Shown here piece by piece: positions 22,190-33,781 of a stretch of 64,000 bases of DNA (position 1 is the stretch's first letter; every line of letters starts with the position of its first letter). This stretch comes from Viola odorata (Eukaryota; Streptophyta; Magnoliopsida; Malpighiales; Violaceae). The translations under genes and the position numbers were made by a program. Under the pieces are notes generated by a model. That model saw only the letters and a list, made by a program, of their open reading frames with translations, was not told the origin of the DNA and did not search any database. The DNA is taken from the NCBI GenBank assembly GCA_963691705.1, contig OY829545.1, forward strand, positions 11,981,893-12,045,892, given 5' to 3'.

Positions 22190-22938
22190 ATGGATTCTCT
22201 TGAAAACTTTTTCAAGGACCAAGTGGATATTGTCCGCCAGACTACAAAAGCACTGGAAGAAAGCTATGAGAAGCAACAGCAGGCTCAGCGAGAAAGAGTT
22301 ATGCAGTCAAATGACATTCCCTCTCCCATAGGGGATGCACACAGGTAACAACAACACTGCTTTCGTTTATCATTTTTCTTGGAGATGGATTTTACTTAGA
22401 AAAACTTAATAAAGACTTTTGATTTGCAATGTGTTGGAATTTTTAGTTTTGCAATAAAATCAATACCATTGATCACCACATCCTAGATTAGATTCGTAGA
22501 CAGTTTCGCATTTGTATTTCAACATTACACCTTCTCCTGTAAAGACTAAAGAGAACATTTTGGCAGCAAAGGAGGAGCATACCATATATGCATCTCCTGT
22601 CATTTATTATTTCGATAAATCTGTGGTTACGAAGAGATCAGCAAGTTACGTCAAAGTTTTCTTTTTTTAGAACATCTACGTCATAGTTTTTATGTGGTAA
22701 CAGTTTGCAGTTTTTTTAAATTCTCAGCATCAGGTCGGTGAGCATTGCTAGATTTATAAAGCTGAAGGATGAGGAGATGACTGAATAATAAGCAGAAAGG
22801 GATAGGCTAATAAAAGACATTGAAGAAAAGAAGACTGCGATTACGAAGAGGTATTGGGAGGAGAAGCTTGAGCTGGAAAAAGAGCTTGAAGATGGACTAA
22901 CCAAACTGATGCAGAAGCACAAAGTAGACTGCCCCTAG
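22190..22938 (+). pseudogene. Coiled-coil gene fragment with tandem in-frame stops
   Basis: Exon A (22190-22344) starts with ATG directly after a tttttccag acceptor and ends at a GT donor. It encodes a charged, Gln/Glu-rich helix. Exon B starts after ctcag at 22728 or cag at 22734 (same frame) and continues with a similar Lys/Glu-rich helix. It is broken by adjacent TAA TAA codons at 22786-22791. Past them the same frame is open for 48 more codons of heptad-like sequence to TAG at 22936. The codon-level continuity on both sides of the stops suggests a once longer coiled-coil protein now truncated to about 70 aa. I do not recognise the family. It could still be expressed as a short peptide. 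Confidence 0.45.
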
Positions 22939-24311
22939 CTAGACACAGAAACCGGGCAGGAATAGCCAATTTTGATGGGTTGATGCAGTGGAGAAGATGC
23001 TGCAAGTAATATTCCATACACAGACAGATCGGATCCTCTGATACAAAGAACTGAACCAATCTTGTTCCTTTTGATGAAACTTTTTTTTACCAGACTTTGT
23101 TCATTAAGGTTCTCTTCTTTCCTTTAGTTGCTTGTTTGACAATTGTTGGATATCAGAAAGACTTTTTTGTTCTCAACTCATGGTTGCAAATATGGGTTTC
23201 ATGGAAATGGATTGTCCTAATTAGTTAGGGATTGTAAGCAAAGAAGGGAAAGTGAATTTGCTCTGCATCCTCTGTAGTCTGTTCAAACATGAAACGGTTA
23301 CTTTTCCCTCTACAAGAAGGGCAGATTAGTAATTACAAGTAAACCAAGGGCGCGCATATTTCATTTTGCAACAATAAAAAAGAGCCGTTTCAACATCTTT
23401 CCCTCCCTTCAGAAATCCATACATAAGCAAGAGTTCGGCTTGATTGTCAAGCAAGTTCAGTACTCTTCAACTATCATCATCCATCCTCTTGCTAATCCAA
23501 CACCAGTTAGGACTCCTTGCTTGTCTATACAAAAGCAGCAGTAACAATTGGAGTTTACTCTGTTTCATCTCCTTTTTCCAATATCTCCAAATCATCAAAT
23601 TCGATTCGCTCTGCCACTACATTACTATTACGGGGGTGGTGGGTAATTTAGTGCGTAAAAAAATCACTTACGTAACGCTAGCATTCCTTGATTTTTTTTT
23701 TTATTTTTTCTTAAAACTCCTAAGTTTGATAGGAAAAGGAACCGGAAGCAACACATTGCTCACTTCATCAAAACATGCCATAATATAGGAACCTACGAAG
23801 ATTTGATTGTGAGGTAATTTGTTTGTAAGTAAAAGGCATGACCTTTAAATAATACAATTGAGTTCACTTTTATTTTAAATTTTCTGAAATTTTCATTATT
23901 TTTTATGTTTATGGATTATTTAATATTTTTTTTGAATATTTTCGTTTATTTTTAATTTTTATATCGATTTTAATTTTTTTCTAATTTTCTTAAAAAACTC
24001 CTAATTTTTTATTAATTTTTATTTATTCTTTATAATTTTTAAACTTTTTACATAACTTTTATTATTTTTTCAATTTTCATAGGAATCTAATGATTAAATG
24101 AAATTTTCCAAATTTTTTAAAAGGGCCCATATGAAATGGCCAATTTATCTAATTTTTAAAAAATGGATGGCCAGTTAGTTTAAATTAAAAATCCGATGGC
24201 TGGGGATTTTTTTGATCATTTAGTGGTCAAATTAAAAAATAGACTACTTTTTGGACAAGTGTCTCCTCCAGTTTTTATTACTTGCACAGACCCGTTTCCG
24301 TCTGTTGGGGA
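22939..24311. other. Intergenic, T-rich in its second half
   Basis: From about 23680 to 24150 one strand is strikingly T-rich with A/T-only words. No gene or element boundary is recognised. The last 100 bp or so are the promoter and leader of the rhomboid gene. Confidence 0.45.
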
Positions 24312-27300
24312 ATGATGGGTTCATCGTCATCATCATCTGCAGTTGGCTTGGTCGGACTAGGAGGATCAGCCGCACAGCCATCCTGGTGGAACCCACCACG
24401 ACGGCGGCGAGTGGGCCCCACACCCGTATACGTCCTAAGTGTCTCCCCTTCTCTTCGCCTTAGCTCCCTCCTCCAATCCTCCTTCAAGGTACCATGGCAC
24501 AAGAAAAAGAAACAACTCTTTATTCTGTACAAATTTGTCATTTTTGTAGTCTTTTAATATCTTCATGTTCTATATATTAGCCTAATTAAGCTTAATATGC
24601 AAATGGGTGTCAGTATTTCAGCAAGTTAAATAGACAAACGCGGTGTCTCTGTGGTCGTTTTGTTAAAGATTTATGCTCTATTGGCTGGAAATGTCGAAGT
24701 TGCCAAGAACCCTTGGAAAGATGAACTCCTCGCGTGCATTATTATTCCCAAAGCTGCAATTTCATTTAAATGTCCGCCAGAATGACTATCTCACTTCTTC
24801 TGGTCATGTATTGCTTAGCTGAGATATCACTTGCTTTGTGAAATGTGTGCAAGATGTGTTTAGGTTGTTACCTGTGAAGAGAAAATATCCAGTTAAGCTA
24901 TACGTATATGAATTCTAAAAAGTTTATTGCATAACCACACTAGTGCGTTTGGGAAATGAAAAGATAATGGGTGATTTAGTAGAGAAAAGAAAGGAAATAA
25001 GTTATCATTTTAGCTTTTTAGCATTCTGTTGAATGTGGTGCTTTCAATAATCTTGATCTGTTAAAACTTCCTTTACTAGCATTGGGAAATACATTATTGA
25101 CTGGGTGGGTACTACAGGACTATCTGTTGCACCTTTTTTTGTAATTTGTCGACTTTATTTGAAGAATTTGATCAAAATATATGTAATTTATGAAAGTGAC
25201 GTGTTGATTCTGCTATTTGCATTGCAGCATGTATTACGATATCATTCTTTGAGGATCTAACTTATTTCTGTCCTACTTCTACCACTGTACAGGAACTTTC
25301 TCTATTCTATCATGTGCCTAGATTGAAGGATTTGTGGTGCGAAAAAACCTCCCAATTCAAGGAAATCAATCTTCAGTTTTCAAATGATATTTTTTCTCCT
25401 GCATGTTCCTCTTGCTTGTTCTTTTTTAATGGGGGAGAGACTAGAATGGGTGCCGGAGATGAAGGAACACCACACTTGTCAACACCTAGGAGAAATGCAT
25501 TTAAGGGAAGACAGTGGACAAATATTCTTCTTGCTGTTAACATCTTGTGAGTGTCAAACCAGGATTGGTAGTTTACCATTATTACTATTTTTGTAAAATA
25601 ATTTTATTTCGTATTTTTATCGTTCTCCTGTTTTCTGCATTTTGTTGGTTCCATTTATCTCTTAAGAATTTTGTGGATATTCCTAGAGCAAACCCTTGGA
25701 ACAGTATTTTATTAGCAATTTCATATATGCAGGATTTATGTTGCTCAACTAGGAACTCAAGGAAAGCTGTTGATGTGGGGAGCTAAGGTTAGGAACTTGG
25801 ACTGCTAGACAAAATTTGGGCACGTGCCTGTTTGGTGATAAAACTTCCATCTTATTGATTCTTCACCTTTGGTTTTTGATTATGCTCACAGATTAATAGT
25901 CTTATTGACAAGGGGCAAGTTTGGAGGCTGGCAACTTCCGCATTTTTACATGCAAATATTGGTCACCTCTTGGTCTGTTTTGAGTTTTATGATGTATATT
26001 TTCTCGTAAGTAGTCCTACTTTCATTGTTTAATCTGAGAAGAAACTTTCCTTTTCAGGTCAATTGCTACTCATTGAATTCTATTGGCCCTACCATTGAGG
26101 CTCTTTGTGGTCCAAGGAGATTTCTTTCAGTTTACTTTGCCTCTGCAATCGCAAGTAATTTCTTATAAACTCAATATAATAGAGATTGAAAATGATCAGG
26201 CAGTAGCATTCTAATTGAATTCTTTCAAGAAAACTAGGTTCAGCAGCCAGTTATTGGTTCTGCAAAGGATCTGCAGTTGGTGCCTCTGGAGCGATCTTTG
26301 GATTAGTAAGTCATCTTGTTATCTGTTCAATTAAGACTACTCTTAACTTTTACTATGATGAACTTGCAGTTGCAGGGGTTGAGGGGAAACACAGAATTTA
26401 TGATTGCCTCATATTTATGTTTGCACCTTTTATCCTTTCTATAGTTAGGTGAATTGATGATTTAAGTTTTATGGAAAGCGATATTCACAGACTTCTCAGA
26501 TGAGGTTTAGATGATCATTGGATTAGTCTACTATCCTTTCTTGCAAAACTGTGCCCGGACAAAGGAAACAAGAACAATAGCCAATTAAGATGTAAAGACA
26601 AAATGTTGACATTTTTTCTAATTAAATTCTTAGTTAACATAAATTCCACGAATAACTTGGCATTCGGCTTATTGTCTTGCCAAATGATCTACTGTTTGTC
26701 CAAGTTAACAGGCGTTTTGATGTTTGAATCAGGTTGGATCGCTTGCTGTTTTTATCTTGAGACATCAAGGCATGATTAGAGGTGGCAAAGAAGAATTACA
26801 TCACATAGCACAAGTGATATTCCTCAACATGGTATGGCCTTTTCTGATAAGTTATTAGAATTTCGTAAGTAAGCCTAAATGGCTTGGTCTAGTCCATCTG
26901 AATTATGACAGTTATGAAGTGGTCATGTATTCACTGGAAAGCTGTGTTAATTTTTTTTTGTTTATAAATTATAACTCCAATTAATGGTAATGAGTGTCTT
27001 TTATGCAGATGTTTGGTCTACTGTACAAGGGCATCGATAACTGGGGACACGTAAGTATGACATTCCTGTGTTGTTGATTATTTAAAACCTCATTTGCTGC
27101 AAGTAGGGAATTCGAGTCTACTTAAAATGGGAGTAAGGTATGAAGTGCATTACTTATAGTTTAAGGATTTTTATAAAATTTAATTAAGTGAGATGAAAGG
27201 AGAATTGTTTGAAATCGACGAGGAGAGAGGATAAGAACAGGGAAAGACAATGCAGCAGCAATGTTTCTCCTAAACTTGACTCTTTCTTCAATTGGCCATT

Positions 27301-27668
27301 AACAAAGTTGAAGCCTTAGACCTAAGCTGTGGACATATTAATAGGAAAAAGGGAACTGAGCTTGAAAACTGAAGTTCTTGAAATTAGGGCTACTGAATGA
27401 GCTTGCGTATTGTCGTATTTGAATTGGTGAGAAATGATACTCTCTGGGTTCCCTTAGTTATTTTTCTGTCTGACTTTCACCAATTAACTAGTTTTGCATT
27501 TGATGTTTGAAATCTCAGTTAGGGGGCTTGGTTGGTGGAGTTGCCATAGCATGGCTTGTTGGACCTGCATGGAAGTTGGAGCTCTCGTCGAAGGGAAGAA
27601 TTTTCGTCGACAGGGCACCGATAAGGTATCTCACCGGCAGGAAGCCAGAACCTAGGGACTTGAATTGA
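24312..27668 (+). CDS. RBL10-like: Plastid rhomboid-like intramembrane protease (RBL10/11 group)
   Basis: Nine exons with GT/AG borders and matching phases: 24312-24488, 25293-25546, 25733-25787, 25892-25972, 26058-26154, 26238-26305, 26733-26831, 27009-27050 and 27519-27668, giving 340 aa. The first 60 residues are Ser/Arg-rich and lack acidic residues, as in a plastid transit peptide. The rhomboid domain begins near residue 130. It has the HANIGHL segment in exon 4, the catalytic-serine motif GASG in exon 6, and the catalytic histidine in the NWGHLGG motif across exons 8-9. These residues are the Ser-His dyad of rhomboid proteases, which cleave membrane proteins inside the bilayer. In Arabidopsis the RBL10/RBL11 pair acts in the chloroplast envelope, with links to lipid metabolism and flower development. 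The copy looks intact. The start is the first of two adjacent Met codons. Confidence 0.92.
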
Positions 27669-28806
27669 ATTTCTGATTTCACTTTCATTTCAAGAGCTCC
27701 TCCAGCTGACTGTGAACAACAAATGCTATTGTTCAACTTTAACTTTTGTAAACTACATGTGAATAGATAGTCCCCCCGCCCCCCTGTAATCATGGATTTA
27801 CATTCCCCCCCTTTGATCAGATACTCCCTCCATTCATATTTTGTGGCAACCAAGGGAATTATTGGTTTCAATTTTTTAGGCTGCATTTCAACAATACCCT
27901 CCTAAAAGGTAACAAACTCATGTATTAATGTAATTTCGTTAGAAGTTTAGGGGGTGGAGATATACTTCTTTTTGTTCTGGGGTAGGTGAGTTTCATTAGA
28001 AGTTCAAAGACATTAAAATCAATATTCATACTTTAAAATTGACAGTCAAAATACAAATAGAATTAGCTAGCCTACAATCAAAAATAAAAATTAAATCACA
28101 TAGCTAAGAAAAATACAGTCTCTCCATTAAAGAGGAAAAAACTTTCGAAATACAGAATAATATGGAACTCTATAATTAGTACACCCAGTTTGCAGATCCT
28201 CATCGTTAGGTACTGACTTATTGACATCAGGATTTTGGCCGTCAATCGCGACTCGACCTGTTTCATTCCTGTTCTGTGCAGGAATGGTTGTCTGTCATAC
28301 TTGTGTCGCCATCAGGTGCATCTCTTATTTGGGTCATTGTAAATAAGAGAGCAATTCCCAGGATTGAGGAATGAGGTCACCAAAGGTAACCTCAACCCCA
28401 AGCCAATCCTTTGTTGCTCTACAAAATCCATTCCTTTGGTCTTGTGTACATATGTCACTAATTAAATCGAGGGAGTTAATTATTTAACTTAAATTGATAA
28501 TTTGTTATAATGAAATTAATTTAACCATAACTTTTAATATTTTAGTATAGTTTAGTCGTCACCATCTCAAAATCAAATTTTAATGCTCCACAGAATTAAT
28601 ATTTTTTTTCAAGAAAGAATGGAACAGCTTTGATAGATTGAATAGAATATTGAACTGGAGTGGTAGACCGTAGAGTGGGCACTTGGATGGCAGGATTGTG
28701 AGCAGGTGTCCTGCTCCTGTCTTTTCACTCACTCAAAGCCTTGAGGAACTCATACCAAAATTAGCTTTTTCTTTCACTCGCATGCCACAGCCACCATCTC
28801 CCAACA
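27669..28806. other. Intergenic between rhomboid and VRN1-like genes
   Basis: Contains the rhomboid 3' UTR, then AT-rich sequence, and at 28683-28806 the probable leader of the VRN1-like gene. A ctccctcc word at 27825 and a gagggag word near 28468 recall Stowaway ends, but no TA duplication or extended inverted repeat supports an element. Confidence 0.4.
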
Positions 28807-30461
28807 ATGGTGAAATTAGAAGAAGAATTAGGAGCTTCTCCTTCTCCAAATCAAGAACAACCACCATCTCAACGTTTCTTCAAGATAATCCTTCCCATCA
28901 CATTGCAAAACAAGAAACTGGTATATTCATAATCCCCCCTTCTCTTTCTTTCTTTTTCTCTTATGTCCATGTTTAATTTCAGGTTTGATGGCCAAGTACG
29001 AACAGAATTAGTCCTGTCTAACGAGTATCTATGTTGCTTGTATGTGCATGCAATCATAACTAGTCATCTAATTACTTCAATTTGATTACATGCAGAGGAT
29101 TCCTGGTAGACTTGCTAGGAAATGCGTGGATGAACTTTCTGATGTTGTTGAAGTAATTGTTCCTGATGGCAATGCTTGGGAAATAGGTGTAACAAAAGAA
29201 AACAACAATGTTTGGTTTGATGATGGTTGGCAGACATTTTTGGAGCATCACTCGATTGCTTATGGCCATGTTTTAGTGTTCAACTACAAGGGTTTCTCTA
29301 GTTTTAGTGTTCGTATCTTTGACAGGTCTGGTTGCGAGATTGAATACCCATGTAGGGGTCCTACTAGTACTGATGATGATGGTGTTGGAAAAAGATCAGG
29401 AAATGATCACGATGGTTGCGAAATAGACGATGAAGATGATGACGGTGATGATGGTGATGATAATGATGATGATGATGATGATGATGACGACCACCACCAC
29501 CACCACCACGACTCCATTCGAATCTTGGGTTCCACACTTTCACCCTCTTGTTCACTTGGAGCTTTTGTTGGAAGTGAAAGTAAGAGGGTGCCAGGAAAAA
29601 GGCATACTCCATTACCAGAGCAGAGTAGCTGCAAGAAGAGGTGTCTTGGAAGTGTCGACGATTCGAGAGAGAGAGAAAAGTTGGGACAGTTAACCATCGA
29701 AAGGCACAAAACATGTACGAGGGAAGTGAAAACCGAGGTACCAGCTAATGTAGATTGTGCTAATGAATCAAGGAAAGGGAAGTTGCTGAGGAACGATGGG
29801 ACGCCTAGCAGACATGCTCCGATGTTTAATATGGCTAAGGAGAAGAGTATTTCTAACGTAAATGTTGGTAAGCTCTCATTTTAATACTCATACTTAGACT
29901 CTGTAGCAGAATTGCGATTCGAGATCTTTATTTTCTGTTTTATTGAAATGACTGAAACAAGTTAAGTTCTTGATGCAATGTGAAGAATATGTAGAGATCA
30001 TTTATGACGGAAAATATAAGGCATTAAAAGAAAGCAATAGCGCTGTTCGTGCTGCCATGATGTTCAAGTCTAAGAATCCGTCTTTCATGGTTATTCTGCA
30101 AAAATATAATATCCTTGGCTATTTTGTGGTAAGTCTCTTGTGAATTGTTCCTTTTGTTTTAAGAAACCTACTCTCAAACCATTCTTTTCTTCTGCAGCAT
30201 GTGCCTTCTAAATTTACTAGGTACATGGAGGAAATTTCTCAGTCTATAGCACTCGAGGGTTCTGATGGACAAAAGTGGTCCGTGCGAGTTGGCAAGAGTA
30301 TGCACGGGCGGTTGCACCTAGGAAAGGGATGGCGTCAATTCTCCAGGGATCATAAGTTGAAGGAAGGTGACGTATGTGTCTTTGAGCTGACCAACAAAGA
30401 GAATTTTGTCCTGAAAGTTTCGATATTTCCCGCGGTTGAAGACACGCCCATTTTGAATTAA
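28807..30461 (+). CDS. VRN1-like B3 transcription factor (REM family)
   Basis: Four exons: 28807-28920, 29096-29867, about 29962 (or 29986)-30128, and 30198-30461. The third acceptor is ambiguous; both choices keep frame. The first B3 domain spans exon 1 to early exon 2 (residues about 24-118: FFKIILP..., then VPDGNAWEIGV, WFDDGWQTF and SFSVRIFD). A low-complexity linker has an Asp run followed by a His run (29450-29510). The second B3 domain lies in exons 3-4 (MFKSKNPSFMV..., then VPSKFTRY, WSVRVG, GWRQF and EGDVCVFEL). Two B3 domains with this spacing match Arabidopsis VRN1 and its relatives, nuclear proteins that bind DNA with little sequence preference; VRN1 itself helps keep FLC silent after cold. 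The function of this copy is inferred. The gene appears intact. Confidence 0.88.
29447..29511 (+). repeat. Asp-codon/His-codon trinucleotide tract in the VRN1-like gene
   Basis: A run of gat triplets (mostly Asp) passes directly into cac triplets (His). It lies in the linker between the B3 domains and is likely variable in length. Confidence 0.9.
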
Positions 30462-32121
30462 CTTCTGGACAATGTTCTGGAGGTTAATCTAGTTTTTTGG
30501 TTGCTTGTAGGAATGGGAAGTGGAAACAATATCAGGTAAATGTTCAACATTTGATGATATTTCGTTTTCCATTACAGTTTCAGCAACCCAGACTTTGTTG
30601 CTGTTGAGCTTCTAATTTGTTCGGATGACTGCTTCATCTCTTGTAGGTTTCTCTCCAGCAGTTACCCTAACTTAGACACAACGCGACTTGACGAGACACA
30701 GAGGAAGACAAACTAGTAGTTTGAGCAGAGCAGACCCTCTTCCACGACACTTTAAAGCTCTCGCCAGTTTTCATTTTGCAAACTCTCTTTTATCAAACAT
30801 GTTGTAAAGTATCGTACGGAATCCTATATGTAGCATCATATCACATGTATGACAGTAACTGGATAGCTTTTTCAGTGCATCTAGAAGCCATGTCGCCTAA
30901 TGGATTGAAGTTAGATCGGATGCATTGGATACACATTGTTTCTGAAATACAATATCAAATTCTAAAGCCACCCACTTCAGGATATGGACAGTACAATTTG
31001 AGGCAATGCATATTATGTTGTGTGAGAAATGTAAAATATGTTGTGATCCATCAGATACGATGCGAGTTATCTTCTACATTACATCTCTTTTCTTTGTTTT
31101 TACTCTGCACTACATTGTACTTGTTTAAAAGGAAAAAAAGGAAAACGGAAAAAGAAAAGGAACCTATGTATATTACACTTGCAAGAAAGATGATTCTTGA
31201 ATCTCTGTAAACTCTCACTCTTTTTTCTCTGTTGATCGTTCTCCAGGCGTTGTGTCCCCCTTCGGGAAGATGGCAGAAACCTGGAACTCGAACTGGAATC
31301 AGAGGCCTGCCACTTTTTGGCTTTGACCCTCAATTTTGTATTGTCAGTTTTCATGTACATATTTGTCAATTGCCTGAATCAAAAAAGAAAACTTGTGAAC
31401 TCTCCAGCGAATCGCAAAGAACAAAACTGCGTATCAAATGTATCCGAACCATGCTTTGGCAACGCATTGTTAATGTGGCCAACAGAAAAGGTGAAAGATG
31501 AACAGTCCATAAGATCCGAATAACCACATTTCCCTGTAGAAATTACCCACTGCAGGAGCTGCAAAATGTACACAACTATGTTAATACTCGAATAAAAGTA
31601 TAAAAGTATTACCATGTCAATATCATGAATGCTGTCACATACACATCAAGCAGGAGAGCATCAGTATACAATCTTATCAAACATATAATGGTACGATTTT
31701 AAGCATCATTGATTTCATAGTGGATTCTCTCAATCACTATGGTTGTCACTTGTCAGGATTCTTTATCACCCTAAGATATATCCTTAACCCATATCTATGC
31801 CAGAAACAGAAAAACGAGATCCTTGTTTTCTGCAACTCAGTTCAGTAGCTCCTGGTTGTTATAAAAATTATTACGCCTGGAATCTCAAAAATTGCCACAT
31901 GGATACTATATCGAAACTGAAGGACAGATTTCTACTATACAAAAATGATGCCCAACTTCTGTAGAAGATGCAGAAACCTAAATTTGTATGTAAGGAGCTA
32001 TCATCACTCAAAAGTTATGAAGCAGTCATCGAAGACCATCAATTACAAACCACAGAAATACCCATGAAAGGAAAATAAAATAGCATTGCAAAGCACATGC
32101 ATGATCTCTTTCTTAACCATA
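30462..32121. other. Convergent intergenic region
   Basis: This holds the 3' UTR of the VRN1-like gene (+) and the 3' end of the proline-rich protein gene (-). ORFs of 60-144 codons occur but show no recognisable domain or splice-consistent structure. A last small exon of the minus-strand gene could be here. Confidence 0.4.
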
Positions 32122-33743
32122 TCAAGGAACTGGAAACTTACATGATGAGGATAGTGGTGATGGGGAAGGGGTAAATGATGGAGATTCTGAGCTTTCCTCT
32201 GGACTCGAATCATATGATACTTCAGGCAAAGGAGATAGTTCTGGGGGCAAACGTGATGGGGGAACGACTGAAGGTAAGTAAGATGGTGACTTACTAGGAG
32301 GCTGAGCAGCTACAATTGGAGGTGGAGGAGAATTTACAGGAGGAGAGGAATTTGGAGGCCCAAACTTTCGGCCTGTTTGACATCCATCACCGTAACTAAC
32401 AGCAGGTCCTGGAGCTGTTGGAAGGGATGTAGGAGCAGCAGGGTATGAAGGAGTTGAAGGATTGTTGGGATCTGGAACTGGAGCTGGAGCTGGAGCTGGT
32501 GATGCTATTGGAGGGGTTGCATGAAGTGTACCCCTTAAGTATGATGACAACATAACGCCCTTAACTTCACCAAATACAGAGTTATCAAGACCAAGATTCT
32601 TTCTTCCAGAATTTGTGATTATCTGAGCCAATTGCTTCAATCTCTGTGGCATGAGGACCCCTAAAGCCGATAGGACTGACACCTGAACAGTGACTGGAGG
32701 ATCTATTGTGGAGCCCAAAGAATTTGTTAATTGCACAACTACATACTGCATAACAAGAGTGGAAAAGGAAAAAAAAACAGAATTAGTTTTATGAAAAGAC
32801 CTTTGCAACACTCAACGATCAGATTTCAGTCCACAGTTCCATATTTTTTTGAATTTACACCAGTTTCCATAACGACTTCAGTTACCTAAAGCTATTAAAG
32901 CATCTTTGCTGGTGCATTCAACTTCTCCAACTAATTAATAAGGTTTCATCATGTATATCATAGAATTAATAAATACTTCCTGGATAGTAACTGTACTATA
33001 AAGATATACATTTTGAGAATGATGAAGTGATAATGAAGTATCAAATCAACTCAGGGCTCCTAGTGACAAAAGAGAAAAACATAAAAGGATACACGAATAT
33101 ATACCTCATAAGGCCACAGATGTAACCCATCCTCCAACTGTTTCTTTAACTCAACAGAATCATCCAGTATTTCAGATATAGAATTGTTGAGAGTAAAATA
33201 AAAGAAGATCTGAGGCATCTGCCAGATTGAACTATACTGCATAATTACTGTTATTCCACCTGGGAATTTCAATATCTCAAACACTGATGGCTGCCCGAAA
33301 ATTGAAGTCGTCAAAGTTAGATTATATTGCTGAAAGAAGAGCTCAAGTAAAGACGACCTCAACAAACTAAGGTGCACCATATTTATTGTTTTATTTATAG
33401 GCTCTGAAAGAATACCAAATATCACATCTGTCCCGTTAGTTGTATTTGATTGGTGCATGGATAGGATAGCCACCTGTCAACAATAAATTCAAACTCAACA
33501 CATCTTCACTTAAGAATGAAAATAACAAAATTGCAGTGCCTTGAAGACATACCTTGGTTTCCGGAACACCTATTTCATCAAATATCTCAAATTCCAATCT
33601 CTCAATGTGACGGACAAGTTGTGAAACTGGCTTTTCAAGTCTAAAATATGCTTGTATGGTGGCTGGAAAGAAGAAATAAAAATATAAGCACGATTGCTAC
33701 AAATAGACAAAATTTACAGCTAAAATACTTTACGATATAAGAA

Positions 33744-33781
<38 letters not shown>

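Noticed and set aside
27824..28474. Possible Stowaway MITE bounded by ctccctcc and gagggag
   Set aside because: Inverted similarity is limited to about seven bases, with no TA duplication on the right side.
29364..29714. Minus-strand ORFs with long Ser, His or Trp runs opposite the VRN1-like gene
   Set aside because: They are reverse translations of the gat/cac triplet tract.
30776..31210. 144-codon ORF downstream of the VRN1-like gene
   Set aside because: It has no recognisable domain, is AT-rich with irregular composition, and lies in the likely 3' region; there is not enough support for a gene.
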